Origin: Brachionus manjavacas
Lineage: Eukaryota > Rotifera > Eurotatoria > Ploima > Brachionidae
NCBI GenBank assembly: GCA_019054805.1
Contig: JAHQIY010000002.1
Coordinates: 8,742,001 to 8,806,000, forward strand
Reading direction: 5' to 3'
Length of the DNA stretch: 64,000 nucleotides
Shown: in pieces, positions 1-9,824 of the stretch
Position numbering within the stretch: the first letter of the stretch is position 1
How the letters are laid out: each line of letters starts with the position of its first letter
Made by a program: the position numbers and the translations under genes
Notes under the pieces: model-generated
The model's database searches: none
The model's input: the letters and a program-made list of their open reading frames with translations, nothing else
Told to the model about the DNA's origin: nothing

Positions 1-370
1 CACAATCAACCCTTAGGTCTTCATGCTTGTGAAACCATTTTGTTGAGTTCACAATTGAAAAATCAAATAAATCCACACACTTGTACTCTTCCTTGTATCC
101 ACTTCTTGTTAGGCTGTAATTTGAAAAAGAACGGCATATCCTTTTTGAATCATGATAGACCAAATTTTTTCGTAGAAAAACTTTAAAATTTTCACCACTT
201 GTTTTCTGAATGTGAAGAAAGACAAGAACGTTTTTTTCAATATTAAAATTTAAAAAATTTAGTTTATTCTTTTTTTCTCGGTTATTGATGAGAAAGTTAG
301 TTGAAAAATATGCCAAGATTATAAAGGGAAAAAAAAAGATGACTTTTTTCCTTTTTAAATTTAGCAGCAT
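1..370 (-). CDS. Heparan-sulfate 6-O-sulfotransferase-like protein, N-terminal part (cut by window edge)
   Basis: Reading leftward from the ATG at 370, the frame stays open for 123 codons to the window edge, and an in-frame TAA lies just upstream of that ATG. The protein starts with a short basic stretch (MLLNLKRKK), then a hydrophobic segment at about residues 10-28, as expected for a type II Golgi membrane anchor. At about residues 53-64 it reads FLHIQKTSGENF, which closely matches the 5'-phosphosulfate-binding loop of the HS2ST/HS6ST sulfotransferase family (FLHIQKTGGTTF in 6-O-sulfotransferases). Known enzymes of this family move sulfate from PAPS to heparan sulfate in the Golgi. The second Gly of the usual TGG is kept and the first is Ser. 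The catalytic C-terminal part lies outside the window, so activity and exact subfamily cannot be judged. Confidence 0.72.
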   Translation of the reverse strand, partial: MLLNLKRKKVIFFFPFIILAYFSTNFLINNREKKNKLNFLNFNIEKNVLVFLHIQKTSGENFKVFLRKNLVYHDSKRICRSFSNYSLTRSGYKEEYKCVDLFDFSIVNSTKWFHKHEDLRVDC

Positions 371-2783
371 TTCTTATGGAATTATGTGAATTTTGCTTTA
401 TACATAAAATCTGAAAAATAAAATACAGAAATATAAGTTGATTTCTTTGAAAACAGAAAAAAAAATTACTAATAGATTAAACGTGTTTTAAAGCCAGGAG
501 AATGAACCACAATTTTAAAAAATTCTTAAAATGCTAAAAATGAAAAAAATTTTCCTTGAAAAAATTGTTTATGAAATTGCTATTATATTTTCCAGGTCTG
601 ATTCTTTTGTTATGCTAAATTTTGGTAATTGCATTGTTGAATCTGAATTGCTCTTATATAACTGAGACTTGAGAACAAATCTAAAACTTCGAACTAATAG
701 AGGTTAATGTGATTCGGTTTAAATTTAATTATTAATTTGAGGTTTTAGACTTTTTAAATTTAATTTTTGACTTTTTAAAAGCGATTTTTAAAATTTTTGA
801 TGCAAAGCCCAATGCAGCAAAAATTCGAATCTGTCAAGAAAATTTTTTTTCAAAAAAAAATATTCCACGCTCTTCAACAAGCTTGGTTTTCGTAGAAAAA
901 ATTTCAGGACGCCTTTGCTTAGGTGTGAATGCTCTTTAATTTTTGATACTTAAATTTAAAACTAATTATTGTCTAGAAATAATTTTTTTGATTTTTGAAT
1001 TCATATCCTTAAATGGTTGTCAATTTTTACCAAGTTTAATTGTCTAGATTTAAAAAGATAGTTTTTCTGGGTTCCTTTAAACTTCTTTAAAATTTCTGTT
1101 AAGACCCAAGTCTTGATTTGTCTCTATTTTTATATACAGCTATTTAATAAGATTAACTGCATCTAACGCACACCAAAACATCAGATTCCAATAGAACATT
1201 TACAATCAAATTTCTTGTAAAAGTCTAACGAGGCTTTTTACAATTCCACTTTTACAAATAGGACTGAATGTGGTAAAATTTCCTTTATATGTATCTATTT
1301 TTTATTTGATGTTACATACAAGCTTACTTATTCTGGATAACCACAAATAACCGGTAAAACACTAGTAAGGATAGGCTTTTCACAATTATGGTAAAACTTG
1401 GTCCGTTTTTTTTGTGATTTTTCTTTTTCTTTAACAGAGCCGAAAGGTCCGAAAGAGAACTTTGGAAAGATCACTTTTAAAAACTCTATCCGAATTGAAA
1501 CTGCTAAAAAATAGAACTGGAAATCAAACACTTGCTCGTGTTGATACTAGTTAATAAAAAAAAAAAATACTACTGCTGTCACCAAATCGCTAGTTGTTAC
1601 CGACAAAGTAATTTTAAATTTATTTTCTTGTTAGAACAAAACCATAAATTTTTTATTTTTTTTTAAGAGTTAATGAATTTCAATAGTATTGGCACGAGTA
1701 TTCCATTGAGCAATAAACTAAAACATGCCGTAAAGAAAAACATAAAACCTCTTTTTTAACCTTCAGATTCTGTTCAAGAAAAACAGAATGCTTTTTCAAA
1801 ACTGAATCCTCTTAAGATGAGCCAAAGTTTAAGTATTAATGAGGATAATATGGTTCTGAAAAAAAGAGATTTTATTATCCCAATAATTATACAAAAAAAG
1901 TACGCATTATATTTTTATTTTTTTTAAATTTTAACTTTCTAAAAAGTGATGAAATAGAAAATGCATATTTAAATAAGAATGAAAATTAGGATTGAATATA
2001 ATATTTAAATAAATATAAGTTTTAAAAATTTATTTGTTGATTTAAAAAATTTAATCCACAAAGTATTAGAATAAAAATTTTAAAATAAAAATTGATCAAA
2101 AATAATTCACAGCATAAGTTACCGTTTACCTTTGGGAAGAATTGCATGCATAAGTAACCATGGAATCCTTGTTAAAATCGACTTGTCAAAAACTCATGCG
2201 ATTTTATTCCGATTTTTAAAAAACTAACGCGGCATCAAATTCCGAAAAATTCTAAGTCATTGCATTAAAAACAAAAATCCTACTACACTGCTGCATTTTT
2301 TAGTGCTGGATTTAAAATCGAAAATTAAAATTATTTAAAATCAGTTTTTAAATAAAGAATAATTAAATTTCTAAAATATCTATAATTTACTTGGTTTTAA
2401 ATCAAAGTTTATTAATTAGTCTGATATAAATCTTGGACCTATAATTTTTAATTTATTCAGTCAAGATTTTTTTTAATATTTAATTTACTAAAATATTTAT
2501 TTAAAAATATTAGCAATTAAATAAATGTTTTATTACAAAACCTAAAACAAAAAAGGGAATTATTGATTATCAAATTTTTTTTCGTCAGAAAAAATTGAAT
2601 ATTAATATTTTTTACTTTTTTCAAAAATATGTCTACCCCCTTAATTTACACCTGATTATTTATTAAAAAATATTTTTTATTAATTATAAAATTAAGTATA
2701 CAATTTAAAAAAAAATTTATATATAAAATTAAGACAATCAAATTATGTACAATTAAAAAAGCATAAAAAAATTAGTTTCAATT
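371..2783. other. AT-rich intergenic stretch, no gene seen
   Basis: Long A and T runs and no reading frame with a recognisable domain. The only open frame (minus strand, 1328-1531, 67 codons) has no recognisable motif. It probably holds the 5' flank of the sulfotransferase-like gene. Confidence 0.5.
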
Positions 2784-3682
2784 TTAATCTTTTTTAAAAA
2801 AAATTTTTATACACAACATTTCTTGTAATTTTTTCCTTTCTTTCCAGAGAGATAATGGTATCATTGAAATCAGATACCATTGATAGAGCAACATAAAGTT
2901 GACCATGTGTAAAAACAGGATTTTTAAGGAAAATTCCACTTTTTTGAAGAGTTTGTCCTTGTGATTTGTTGATTGTAATTTCAAACGCTGGTCGAACTAG
3001 AAATTGGCATCTTTTGAATTCAAAGGGATGTCCACTATCTGATGGAATTAGTGGAACTTTTGGGATGCGGACAGATTTATCTTTTAAGTTTCCTATTGCG
3101 ATTTCTGCATGAATATGATTTTTAAAGTGTTTTTTACTATTAGTTTTGTTCCATTACAAAGCCCCATGTTAGCCGAAATATTTATCAACATGATAATTGG
3201 TTGTCCAATCTTCAAAAGAAAGTTTATGAGAAGGAATCCAGGTGGATTTAAAGAATTTAAAAATTCTGTTGGATAAACAGCAGTATTGGCATCTTTCACA
3301 ATACTTTCAGTTGATAGAAATTCAACCGTCTCTCCATGTGATAATTTAGTGGCAATCTCAATAATTGAGTCAACTTCTTCGTCAGTTGGACACAGAATGG
3401 CACAATTAATTAGAATGTAAGGGTCTGAACTAAATTAAAAAGTAAAGACAATGATTAAATTATTTAATTTAACCCTTACTTTGTTTCAAGATTAGGATCA
3501 ACTTGTTTAATTAATTCTTTTTTATCTAGATTATATAGTAAATTATCTGGAATCTCAATTAAGTTATCAAAACCTTTCTCACATGTAGAGGTTTTTATTA
3601 TACCTTCTTCAATACTTAAAAGAAAATCCGTAAATTCTCTTTGAGAAGGTAAGGTCCCGAAAGCGTGGAAAATTTCGAACAT
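2784..3682 (-). pseudogene. Helitron/PIF1-family helicase, C-terminal fragment with one intron
   Basis: Read on the minus strand, three overlapping frames together give the last part of a Helitron-type superfamily 1 helicase. In order: EFTDFLLSIEEG and IPDNLL; after an intron, CAILCPTDEEVD; YPTEFLNSLNPPGF; MLINISANMGLCNGTKLIV; PFEFKRCQFLVRPAFEIT; and the conserved end INKSQGQTL...FTHGQLYVALS. A clean GT..AG intron of 50 bp (3430-3479) joins two of these parts in frame. A frameshift near 3130, between the NGTKLI segment and the QFLVRPAF segment, breaks the frame, and the Rep and N-terminal helicase domains are missing, so this is a dead remnant. PIF1-like host helicases share several motifs, but the YPTEFLNSL and NGTRLIV-type blocks are typical of Helitrons. 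Confidence 0.8.
3430..3479 (-). other. 50-bp GT..AG intron in the Helitron helicase remnant
   Basis: On the minus strand the donor reads AAA|GTAAGG and the acceptor TTTTTAATTTAG|TTC. Splicing joins LET to SDPYILINCAIL through an Asn codon and restores the family's expected order of motifs. Its size matches the other short introns in this window. Confidence 0.65.
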
Positions 3683-3717
3683 TACTATGATTCAAAAAAA
3701 GGCCTCTAATATAAAAG

Positions 3718-5012
3718 TTCCCTTAAATTATCGACTAATTAGTAAAATGAGTTGTTAAGAAAAAATACTGGAACGAATAGTTTTTTCAAGATTATACAAT
3801 TTTTTGGAACAAAATTAACTCTTTATTCAGGAGCAATCTGGATTTAGGAAACACCGACCAACATCAGATAATCTATTCTTTTTAATTCAAAAAATTGTGG
3901 AATCATTTAATAGAAAAAAAAGTTTGTGGCCTTTTTTTTGATATTTCTAAAGCCTTTGATAGGGTTTGTCATGCAAGTTAACTTTTTAAATTGATTAAAA
4001 TAAATCCACCCCATTACTTGATTATCTGGATTAGATCCTTTTTAGACTCTAGGACATTTAAGGTAAATGTGAATAATCATCTGAGCGAAGATTATCAAAT
4101 GACTGCAGGTATTCCTCAAGGCTCAGTAATTAGTCCTCTTTTATTTAGTATAAATATTAATGACGTCCCCAAAAGAAACAATACAAATAACGTATACTCT
4201 CTGCTTTTGGCAGATGATCTAGTCACATTCTTCATTTATAACAAAGAGGGGAACCTAGAAAATAAGATAAATAAATACACCAACGAATTAGAAAAAAGGC
4301 TTATTAAATGGAAAATGAAGATATCAGTTGAAAAGTCGCGTTCAGTAGTCTTCTCTAGGTACAAAAAAGAGAGTGATAATCTAAACTTAAAAATTTATGG
4401 AAACAGAATAGTGAGCCAAAAAGAAATCAAATTTCTTGGCATTAAATTTGATTCTAAGTTAAATTTTAATATACTAGTAGACGAAATTAAAGAACGCTGC
4501 AACAAAAGGCTAAATATTATTAAGATGTTGTCAAACAAAAAATGGGGTCTCAATCAAAACACACTAGGAAATTTATATAAATCTTGAGTCGGATCAATTA
4601 TAGACTATTCTTTTCCTTGCTTGAATTTATTTTTTCAGAAATAATATCAAAAAACTACAATCAATTCAGAATGCAGCAGTCAGATCTATCCTTTAGTTAA
4701 AATATGATACTCCCTCCAACATCGTGTATCATGAGGCTTTTAATAAACTTAAATTACTAACAGCCTCGAATCGGCTTTTTGGGTTGAGTGAGAGATATGT
4801 TGGGACAGAACTGAGTCATTCTATTCCATTGATTGTCAGACTGATGGAGGAATTTCGAAAATCAGGTTTCGAATCAAGATATATGCAATATCCAAATCCA
4901 TTGTGTAATTGCTAACTAACTATTTCCTCTTTTATTAACTTTAATTTGATTTTTTTTTAAATTTATTCTGAAAGAGCTTTAGCTCGGTACAGAAAACAAA
5001 TAAATAAATAAT
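3718..5012 (+). pseudogene. Non-LTR retrotransposon reverse transcriptase, 5'-truncated and broken
   Basis: The plus strand carries an APE-type LINE reverse transcriptase from motif 0 onward: NYRLISKMS, QEQSGFRKHRPTSDNL, then motif A (FDISKAFDRV), motif B (AGIPQGSVISPLLFS) and the catalytic box (LLLADDLVTF). The longest open piece is 3991-4587. The frame is interrupted near 3930-3990, at 4587 (in-frame stop) and again before 4724. It is clearly the same family as the LINE at 9825-13846, including the C-terminal end SRYMQYPNPLCNC. The 3' UTR ends in a small stem-loop (GAGCTTTAGCTC, about 4974-4985) followed by an AAATAAATAAATAATAATAA tail, as expected for a target-primed insertion. All sequence upstream of the RT is missing. 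Confidence 0.85.
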
Positions 5013-5769
5013 AATAAGAAATTTAAAAGTCTAATTAAAACATTTATTTATTTATTAACCTCCATTGAGAAATTAGAAATCAAAATAGAAATATGAAAAA
5101 TTTAAGAATAAAAATAAAATAAAAGATCAAAAAACTAAAATAAATATATGTAAAATAATTTTCGTTAAATTAAGAACTGTGTACCAAAAAAATAAAAATT
5201 TTAACTAAAACATTAACTAATGTCTTTGATACTTTTGGAAATATAAGATCCCTAAAGAAGAAAAATGAGACTGAAAGCCATAAAGTTAAGAAAGTGAATT
5301 AAGTGAGCCAATTAATAATGAATGTGACAAAAGATATTAATTTAAGTAATCGAAACAGGGTCGTTTTTGATTTTATTTTTTTAAAAATGATATTAATTAG
5401 TTATTTTATTTGTTATTTAATAAAAAATAAATATATATTTGTCCGTCAAATTTCATAATTGGCCATTAATTTGTTTGATTGACCGTCTAAAGTTTTTTAA
5501 TATTTTATTGCCATCAGTTTTTTTTTATAGATTAGCCTGGTCGATTGGCAGCATGAGCTACAAAATACGAATTTAATAAAAATTACTGATTCCGTTTTTA
5601 ATCTATTCTAGTGGTGTTTTCTTTTTTTTAAATAAAACACTTTAATTCATTTCCTAGGATTAATCTCTTTTAAACATATTACGATAATGGGAAAATTTCA
5701 AAATTTTTTATAAAGTATTAAAACTGTTAATTTGTGATTATTCTTTCTTCTAAAATAAGTTTCCCTTGC
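5013..5769. other. AT-rich gap, no gene seen
   Basis: No coding frame or clear repeat was recognised here. It separates two LINE remnants. Confidence 0.4.
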
Positions 5770-6199
5770 CAGACTCCGACCAGTTTAAAAGTAAGCCAGC
5801 TACAGCAAGGAAGCCAAACTTAAGCTGTACAAAAGCGTAGAAAAAGCAACTCTGATGTATGGAAGCAAATTTAAGGGAATATCTGGGACTGATAGAAAAA
5901 GCCTGAACACTTTCGTAAGCTTTAGGAGGATTCTCTGAAAATACTGGCCTGATACATTGTCAAACGCTGAACTGTACAGAAGAACGAATTCCGAGCCATT
6001 AAGTCAATGCATTAAGAATAAAAGACTGATGCTTGGACATGCATTTGGAATGAAAGGAACATGTTTACTAAACAGAGTCCTTCAATGGACATTTCAAAAG
6101 GCAACGAAGGGTAGAATGACCAGAAATAGCTTGGAGGTCAACAATTACAAAAGATTCACCGAAGTGGAAATGACATGGATAGAAGCTATTTTTTTTTAA
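5770..6199 (+). pseudogene. LINE reverse transcriptase C-terminal fragment (RTE-like type)
   Basis: The frame reads KLKLYKSVEKATLMYGS, then KSLNTFVSFRRIL, a TGA stop near 5938, and KYWPDTLSNAELYRRTNSEP...IKNKRLMLGHAFGM. This order (LYKS...YGSE, then a W-P-D block with ELYxRTN, then RRRWKWIGH-like) is the C-terminal 'thumb and tail' seen in many RTE-type endonuclease/reverse-transcriptase proteins. The catalytic palm is absent and the fragment holds at least one nonsense codon. It is not the same family as the neighbouring LINE at 3718-5012. Clade assignment is from motif memory only. Confidence 0.65.
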
Positions 6200-6363
6200 A
6201 TAAAAATCTCTAAGGAAAAAATATTTTAATAAATGGCTACAAGTTATTTTCGTAGTAAAAATAATTAAATTCGTAGTAAAAAAAATAAAAAAAATAGTAA
6301 ATTATTATATCAAATATTTATTAATAAAAAAATTCACACATTACTTAGAAATGTTGTTTTGTG

Positions 6364-6830
6364 TTATTTTATGTTTAGTTTTATAATAAATTTTGAAACG
6401 GTGAAAAGTTCGTCTTCTCCATCTGGAATAACATTTCTTGCCTCAACCCGATTTTTCAGTTCGCCGAGATTCATAATTTTGAGTTCTTGTTTGTTTTTCT
6501 TGTGTATTTGAATTACATTGTTTAACTGAACTAAGTCAACTTCCACGTATCCATTCTTGTATTTGATTTCAACCATCTCATAATTTTTTTTGGCTTGTTG
6601 TTTTCTTCGAAGTATTTTTGAATTATGATTTGCTTGGTTTGTTCAGGAACACCTCTTGTTTTTGGTATGTGAACGTGTTCTTCTTCAACAAAAATAGATG
6701 CACTTGAATTTGTATTCGGTTTGAATATATAAAGTCTTTTATCACAACTTGAACATTTGAAAAATTCTTTATCTCCTATTGTCGATTTTTGTTTTTCTTT
6801 TGCTGCCCAAGAATAACCTTCAAATTTTTA
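6364..6830 (-). pseudogene. Mutator-like (MULE) protein N-terminal zinc-finger fragment
   Basis: On the minus strand, one frame reads EGYSWAAKEKQ..., EFFKCSSCDKRLYIF, an acidic and His segment (VEEEHVHI) and RGVPEQTKQIIIQKYF. A second frame then continues VEIKYKNGYVEV...NLGELKNRVEARNVIPDGEDELFTVS. The Cys-x2-Cys...His-x-His layout followed by RGxxExTKxxI and then an IPxDEDEPF-like end matches the FLYWCH-type zinc finger and linker found ahead of MULE transposase domains. The two halves are offset by a frameshift at a run of eight A's near 6583. The transposase domain itself is missing. The left end of the long repeat at 6824 falls at the start of this fragment. Confidence 0.55.
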
Positions 6831-7009
6831 TCAATACCTGCTTCATCTGGACCAATTGAAAGAATTTTTTTTTTCTAAATCTGGTTACATTAACAGACCA
6901 CATAGGTCAAGATAAACAGGCAGTTTGGAAGCAACTACTTTATTGGTATCAAATATGGATTCATTAAATTTACTTGACTTAAGACTTGTGACTTAAAAAC
7001 ATGTATTGG

Positions 7010-7165
7010 GTTTGTGAACTATAATTTCGCCTAATTTTTTTTGCTCACGAAGAGGTGAGCAGTAAAAATATATTTTTTAAAAATAACAAGTCTTCACTTG
7101 TTAAAAAAATTTTACAAAAAACAAGTCATAATTTTTTTTATATTTTATTAAAATATTTTTATATT
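7010..7165. repeat. Direct repeat, left arm (paired with 9182-9340)
   Basis: Both arms share TTTGTGAACTATAA, TTTTTTTGCTCACGA, CAGTAAAAATATATTTTTT and AACAAGTCTTCACTTGTT in the same order. They are 2.17 kb apart inside the long repeat and occur again near 16750 and 20972 in copy 2. They could be old LTR-like ends, but no primer-binding site or polyprotein is present. Confidence 0.6.
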
Positions 7166-7571
7166 TTTTATCGTGTTTAATTTATTTCTAAAATTTTTTT
7201 AGGCAGAATATTTTTTGTTTTTTATTAAAAAATTCTTTTAAAATGAATATGAAAATTTTGTGAATTTCTTAAAAAATCATGTTTCAATATTTACATTAAA
7301 AAGATCCACACAAAGAAATCAAGACTTGTAATTTTTTAATATATTTTAATTCTTGTTATTTTTAAAAAGTATATTTTCAAGTCCAAGTCATACTTTGACT
7401 TGTTTTTGACTTGCTCAGACTTTTTTCCTGTCTTTTATATAAGTCTGCCTAAGATACGTTCAAGTTTAGGTCATTTATTTGGGCTATTGAATATTTGATT
7501 TTAAATATTTTTTCATTTTCAAATAAAAAAACAATTTTAAGTTAATATTTAAAGCATGCCCGGAAAAAAAA

Positions 7572-7692
7572 GAACGCTGAATAGAACGCTGAAAAGAACG
7601 CCGTTTTACCAACATTAAAACGGCTTCTTTTCAGCGTTTATTCAGTGTTTCGTCAGCGTTTTTCACGCTGCAGAACGCTGAAAAAACGCTGC
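7572..7692. repeat. Long hairpin built from AACGCTGA motifs (copy 1)
   Basis: GAACGCTGAATAGAACGCTG and its continuation up to CGTTTTA pair with the segment TAAAACGGCTTCTTTTCAGC and beyond. The arms are about 37 nt with one missing base and a few mismatches around the loop CCAACA. Three more AACGCTG/CAGCGTT units follow. The same structure is at 17315-17435. Confidence 0.75.
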
Positions 7693-8255
7693 TAAAAATC
7701 GATATAATTAGAGCCAGATGGTTTATTGAATTTCTTAATCAGTTATAAAATATGATTCAAATAGCTGCTGAAAGCACTAGTGTATGTCCTTTAACTGTTG
7801 GAAAATAATTTTCGATTGTTTTAAGACTAACACTGTGAAAATAATATTTATTAGTATTATTAAAAAAAAATTAAAATATTTATTCGATTAAACTTGACTT
7901 TTCTTATTTTATATTTTAAAGTTAAAGGCTGATTAAATTAAAAGTAGTTTTGATAAAACTTTTATTTTTTTAAATTAATTAGCTTTTCTTTTGGACGTTT
8001 TTAACTTTCAAATTGTAAGCGTATTTCAAGTCATTTACTTTGAACGCTTAGTCTTCTGACAGTTCCGCTTCAGTCCATTAAATAGGTTGTAGTAATTTGG
8101 ACCATTGTAAATGAAAAAATAAAGAGGGGGAAGAACAATTTTGTTTTTGATCCTTCAAATTAAGATAATAAGAAAAATAAAATAAGCAAAAATAATATAT
8201 AAAAGAAAATAAAAAAATTTTATTACCTCAACGTTTTCTCTTACTTTCCTTAAAT

Positions 8256-8319
8256 TTATTTATTTAAAAGATAATTTAGGAAAGGAAAATTTCCAGGGCA
8301 GCTCCGAATGGCATAGCCT
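8256..8319 (-). mobile_element. Short SINE-like insertion with 13-bp target-site duplication
   Basis: A 64-bp insert is flanked by two copies of ACTTTCCTTAAAT (8243-8255 and 8320-8332). The second copy of the host repeat has the empty site with only one copy (17983-17995). On the minus strand the insert ends in TTTTAAATAAATAAA, an A-rich 3' tail, so it was inserted by target-primed reverse transcription. Its body resembles the short repeats at 26503-26590, 46042-46134 and 53983-54075. Confidence 0.85.
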
Positions 8320-9045
8320 ACTTTCCTTAAATGTTCAATATTTAAACATGTAGCTAATGATACAGTTAGTTTCCAAACAAAGTATACAGCTATGTTATAC
8401 CACTGATCTAGAGCTGCGATAGAACTTTTTTTTGCTCTAGAGCATGTCCATGAGCAATTGAACATGCTCTGAATGAAGCTGTTTACTCTGTTTAGAAAAG
8501 TACTGTATTATATATTTTAAATTCTGAAGTAAATATCTTTAAATATAAATAAGTCTGGGATTTTTTTGTCTAATATTTTAATTTTTTTGAAATAAGTAAC
8601 GCATGAACAGTGGCTTAGCGCCATTGAGGCGAAGTGTGGCGGCCGCCACACCATTTTTTTAGTTTAAATGAGAATACATATTGAACTTGTATTTATTTTT
8701 TAAAAATTAATAACTTGACCTTGCATGAATTAATGATTAAAATAATATAACCCCTCCTGTTTTTCATTTTTATGATTAAAAGTGTTTTGTGCATTAAATA
8801 TTTAGATTTTGTGTTTATTTAAGTTAATTATGAACATTTCAAATTTCAAATTTAAGTTAAATATGAACAAACTAATTCGAACTCTTTTTATATTTAAATT
8901 TCTGCTACAAAATAAAACAAAAATTTATTTTTTTTTCAATTGAAAATTGAATAAAAAATTTTAATGTTAATAAAAATTGAAAATATAAAAATTGATTTTT
9001 TTCGATTTATTTAGAATATATTTAACATTTCCGATTGCTAACTAG

Positions 9046-9108
9046 GAGTCTGAAAGATCTTTTTCAGTCTTGAAGAGGATCAAGAACAGTTTACGAAATC
9101 GCAGTTTT
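9046..9108 (+). pseudogene. hAT transposase dimerisation-domain scrap
   Basis: The frame reads ESERSFSVLKRIKNSLRNRS, which matches the hAT C-terminal dimerisation signature (ERSFSxLKRIKxxLR). The frame then closes after SFLFF. The same scrap occurs at 20836-20898 in the second repeat copy. It shows that the repeat contains, or was derived from, hAT material. Confidence 0.65.
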
Positions 9109-9342
9109 CTGTTCTTTTAATCATTTTGTACTGAATTTCACACAACCAAACTTAATATTTTGCGAACAATATTTTGTTCTTGGGTTTGTGAACTATAAGT
9201 TCGCATAATTTTTTTGCTCACGAGGAGTGAACAGTAAAAATATATTTTTTAAAAATAACAAGTCTTCACTTGTTTAAAAAAATTTAAGAAACCAACACAT
9301 AATTTTTTATATTTTATAAAAATTTTTTTATTTTTTTTAGGC

Positions 9343-9640
9343 CATCATTTAATGGACTGACAAAAAAATTCCTATTTTACTGACAAAAAAAGACTAAATT
9401 TACTGACAAAAAAACTAAACTAGGTGACAAACAAACTACTTCACTGATAATTAAACTAACTGACTGACAGATAAACTAATTGACCGACAAATTAAATATT
9501 TTCGGGATGACAGATTAACCAAAAAATGGTGATTAATTTAATTAATGACTAATGACTAATAAACACTAAACTAGGTGACAAACAAACTACTTCACTGATA
9601 ATTAAACTAATTGAGTGACAATTAATAGGTGACAAAAATT
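9343..9640. repeat. Degenerate minisatellite of TGACAAA/ACTAA units
   Basis: Units such as ACTGACAAAAAAACTAAA, GGTGACAAACAAACTA and TCACTGATAATTAAACTA recur with a period of about 16-22 bp. One block of about 45 bp (from AAACTAGGTGACAAACAAAC) appears twice, near 9415 and 9568. The equivalent array in copy 2 is at about 21133-21435. Confidence 0.65.
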
Positions 9641-9824
9641 TAAAAGTGATACAATTTTAATTGATAAGGTTGTATATTAACAGATAAAATAAATACTTAT
9701 CATATAAAACAATTTTCTCTTCCATATTTCTTTTATTTTTATTTGATAGAAAATTTTGAGAATATAAGATTGAAATTTGAAAATAATAGCGTCGTCACGT
9801 GACAAGTCTTACCATTAAATTTGA

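Larger units (their letters stand above)
6824..9666. repeat. Long dispersed repeat, copy 1 (2.84 kb)
   Basis: From ATTTTTATCAATACC to ACAATTTTAATTGATA this block matches 16566-21459 nearly base for base, apart from insertions, with only scattered single-base differences. Inside are two direct repeats of about 150 bp (about 7010-7165 and 9182-9340, both starting TGGGTTTGTGAACTATAA), a long hairpin (7572-7692), a hAT dimerisation scrap (9046-9108) and a degenerate TGACAAA minisatellite (9343-9640). The order resembles a composite or non-autonomous element with internal long direct repeats. No intact gene lies inside. This copy carries a private 64-bp insertion at 8256-8319. Confidence 0.85.

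Noticed and set aside
1328-1531. 67-codon minus-strand frame
   Set aside because: No recognisable domain and no support from splice sites or neighbours; ordinary chance frame.
8256-8465. Minus-strand frame (and its twin at 17895-18128) reading MFNCSWTCSRAKK
   Set aside because: The frame is conserved only because the whole repeat is duplicated, its 3' part changes with the 64-bp insert, and no domain is visible.
9343-9640. Minisatellite considered as a CRISPR-like array
   Set aside because: Units vary in length and sequence with no unique spacers, and the DNA is eukaryotic.
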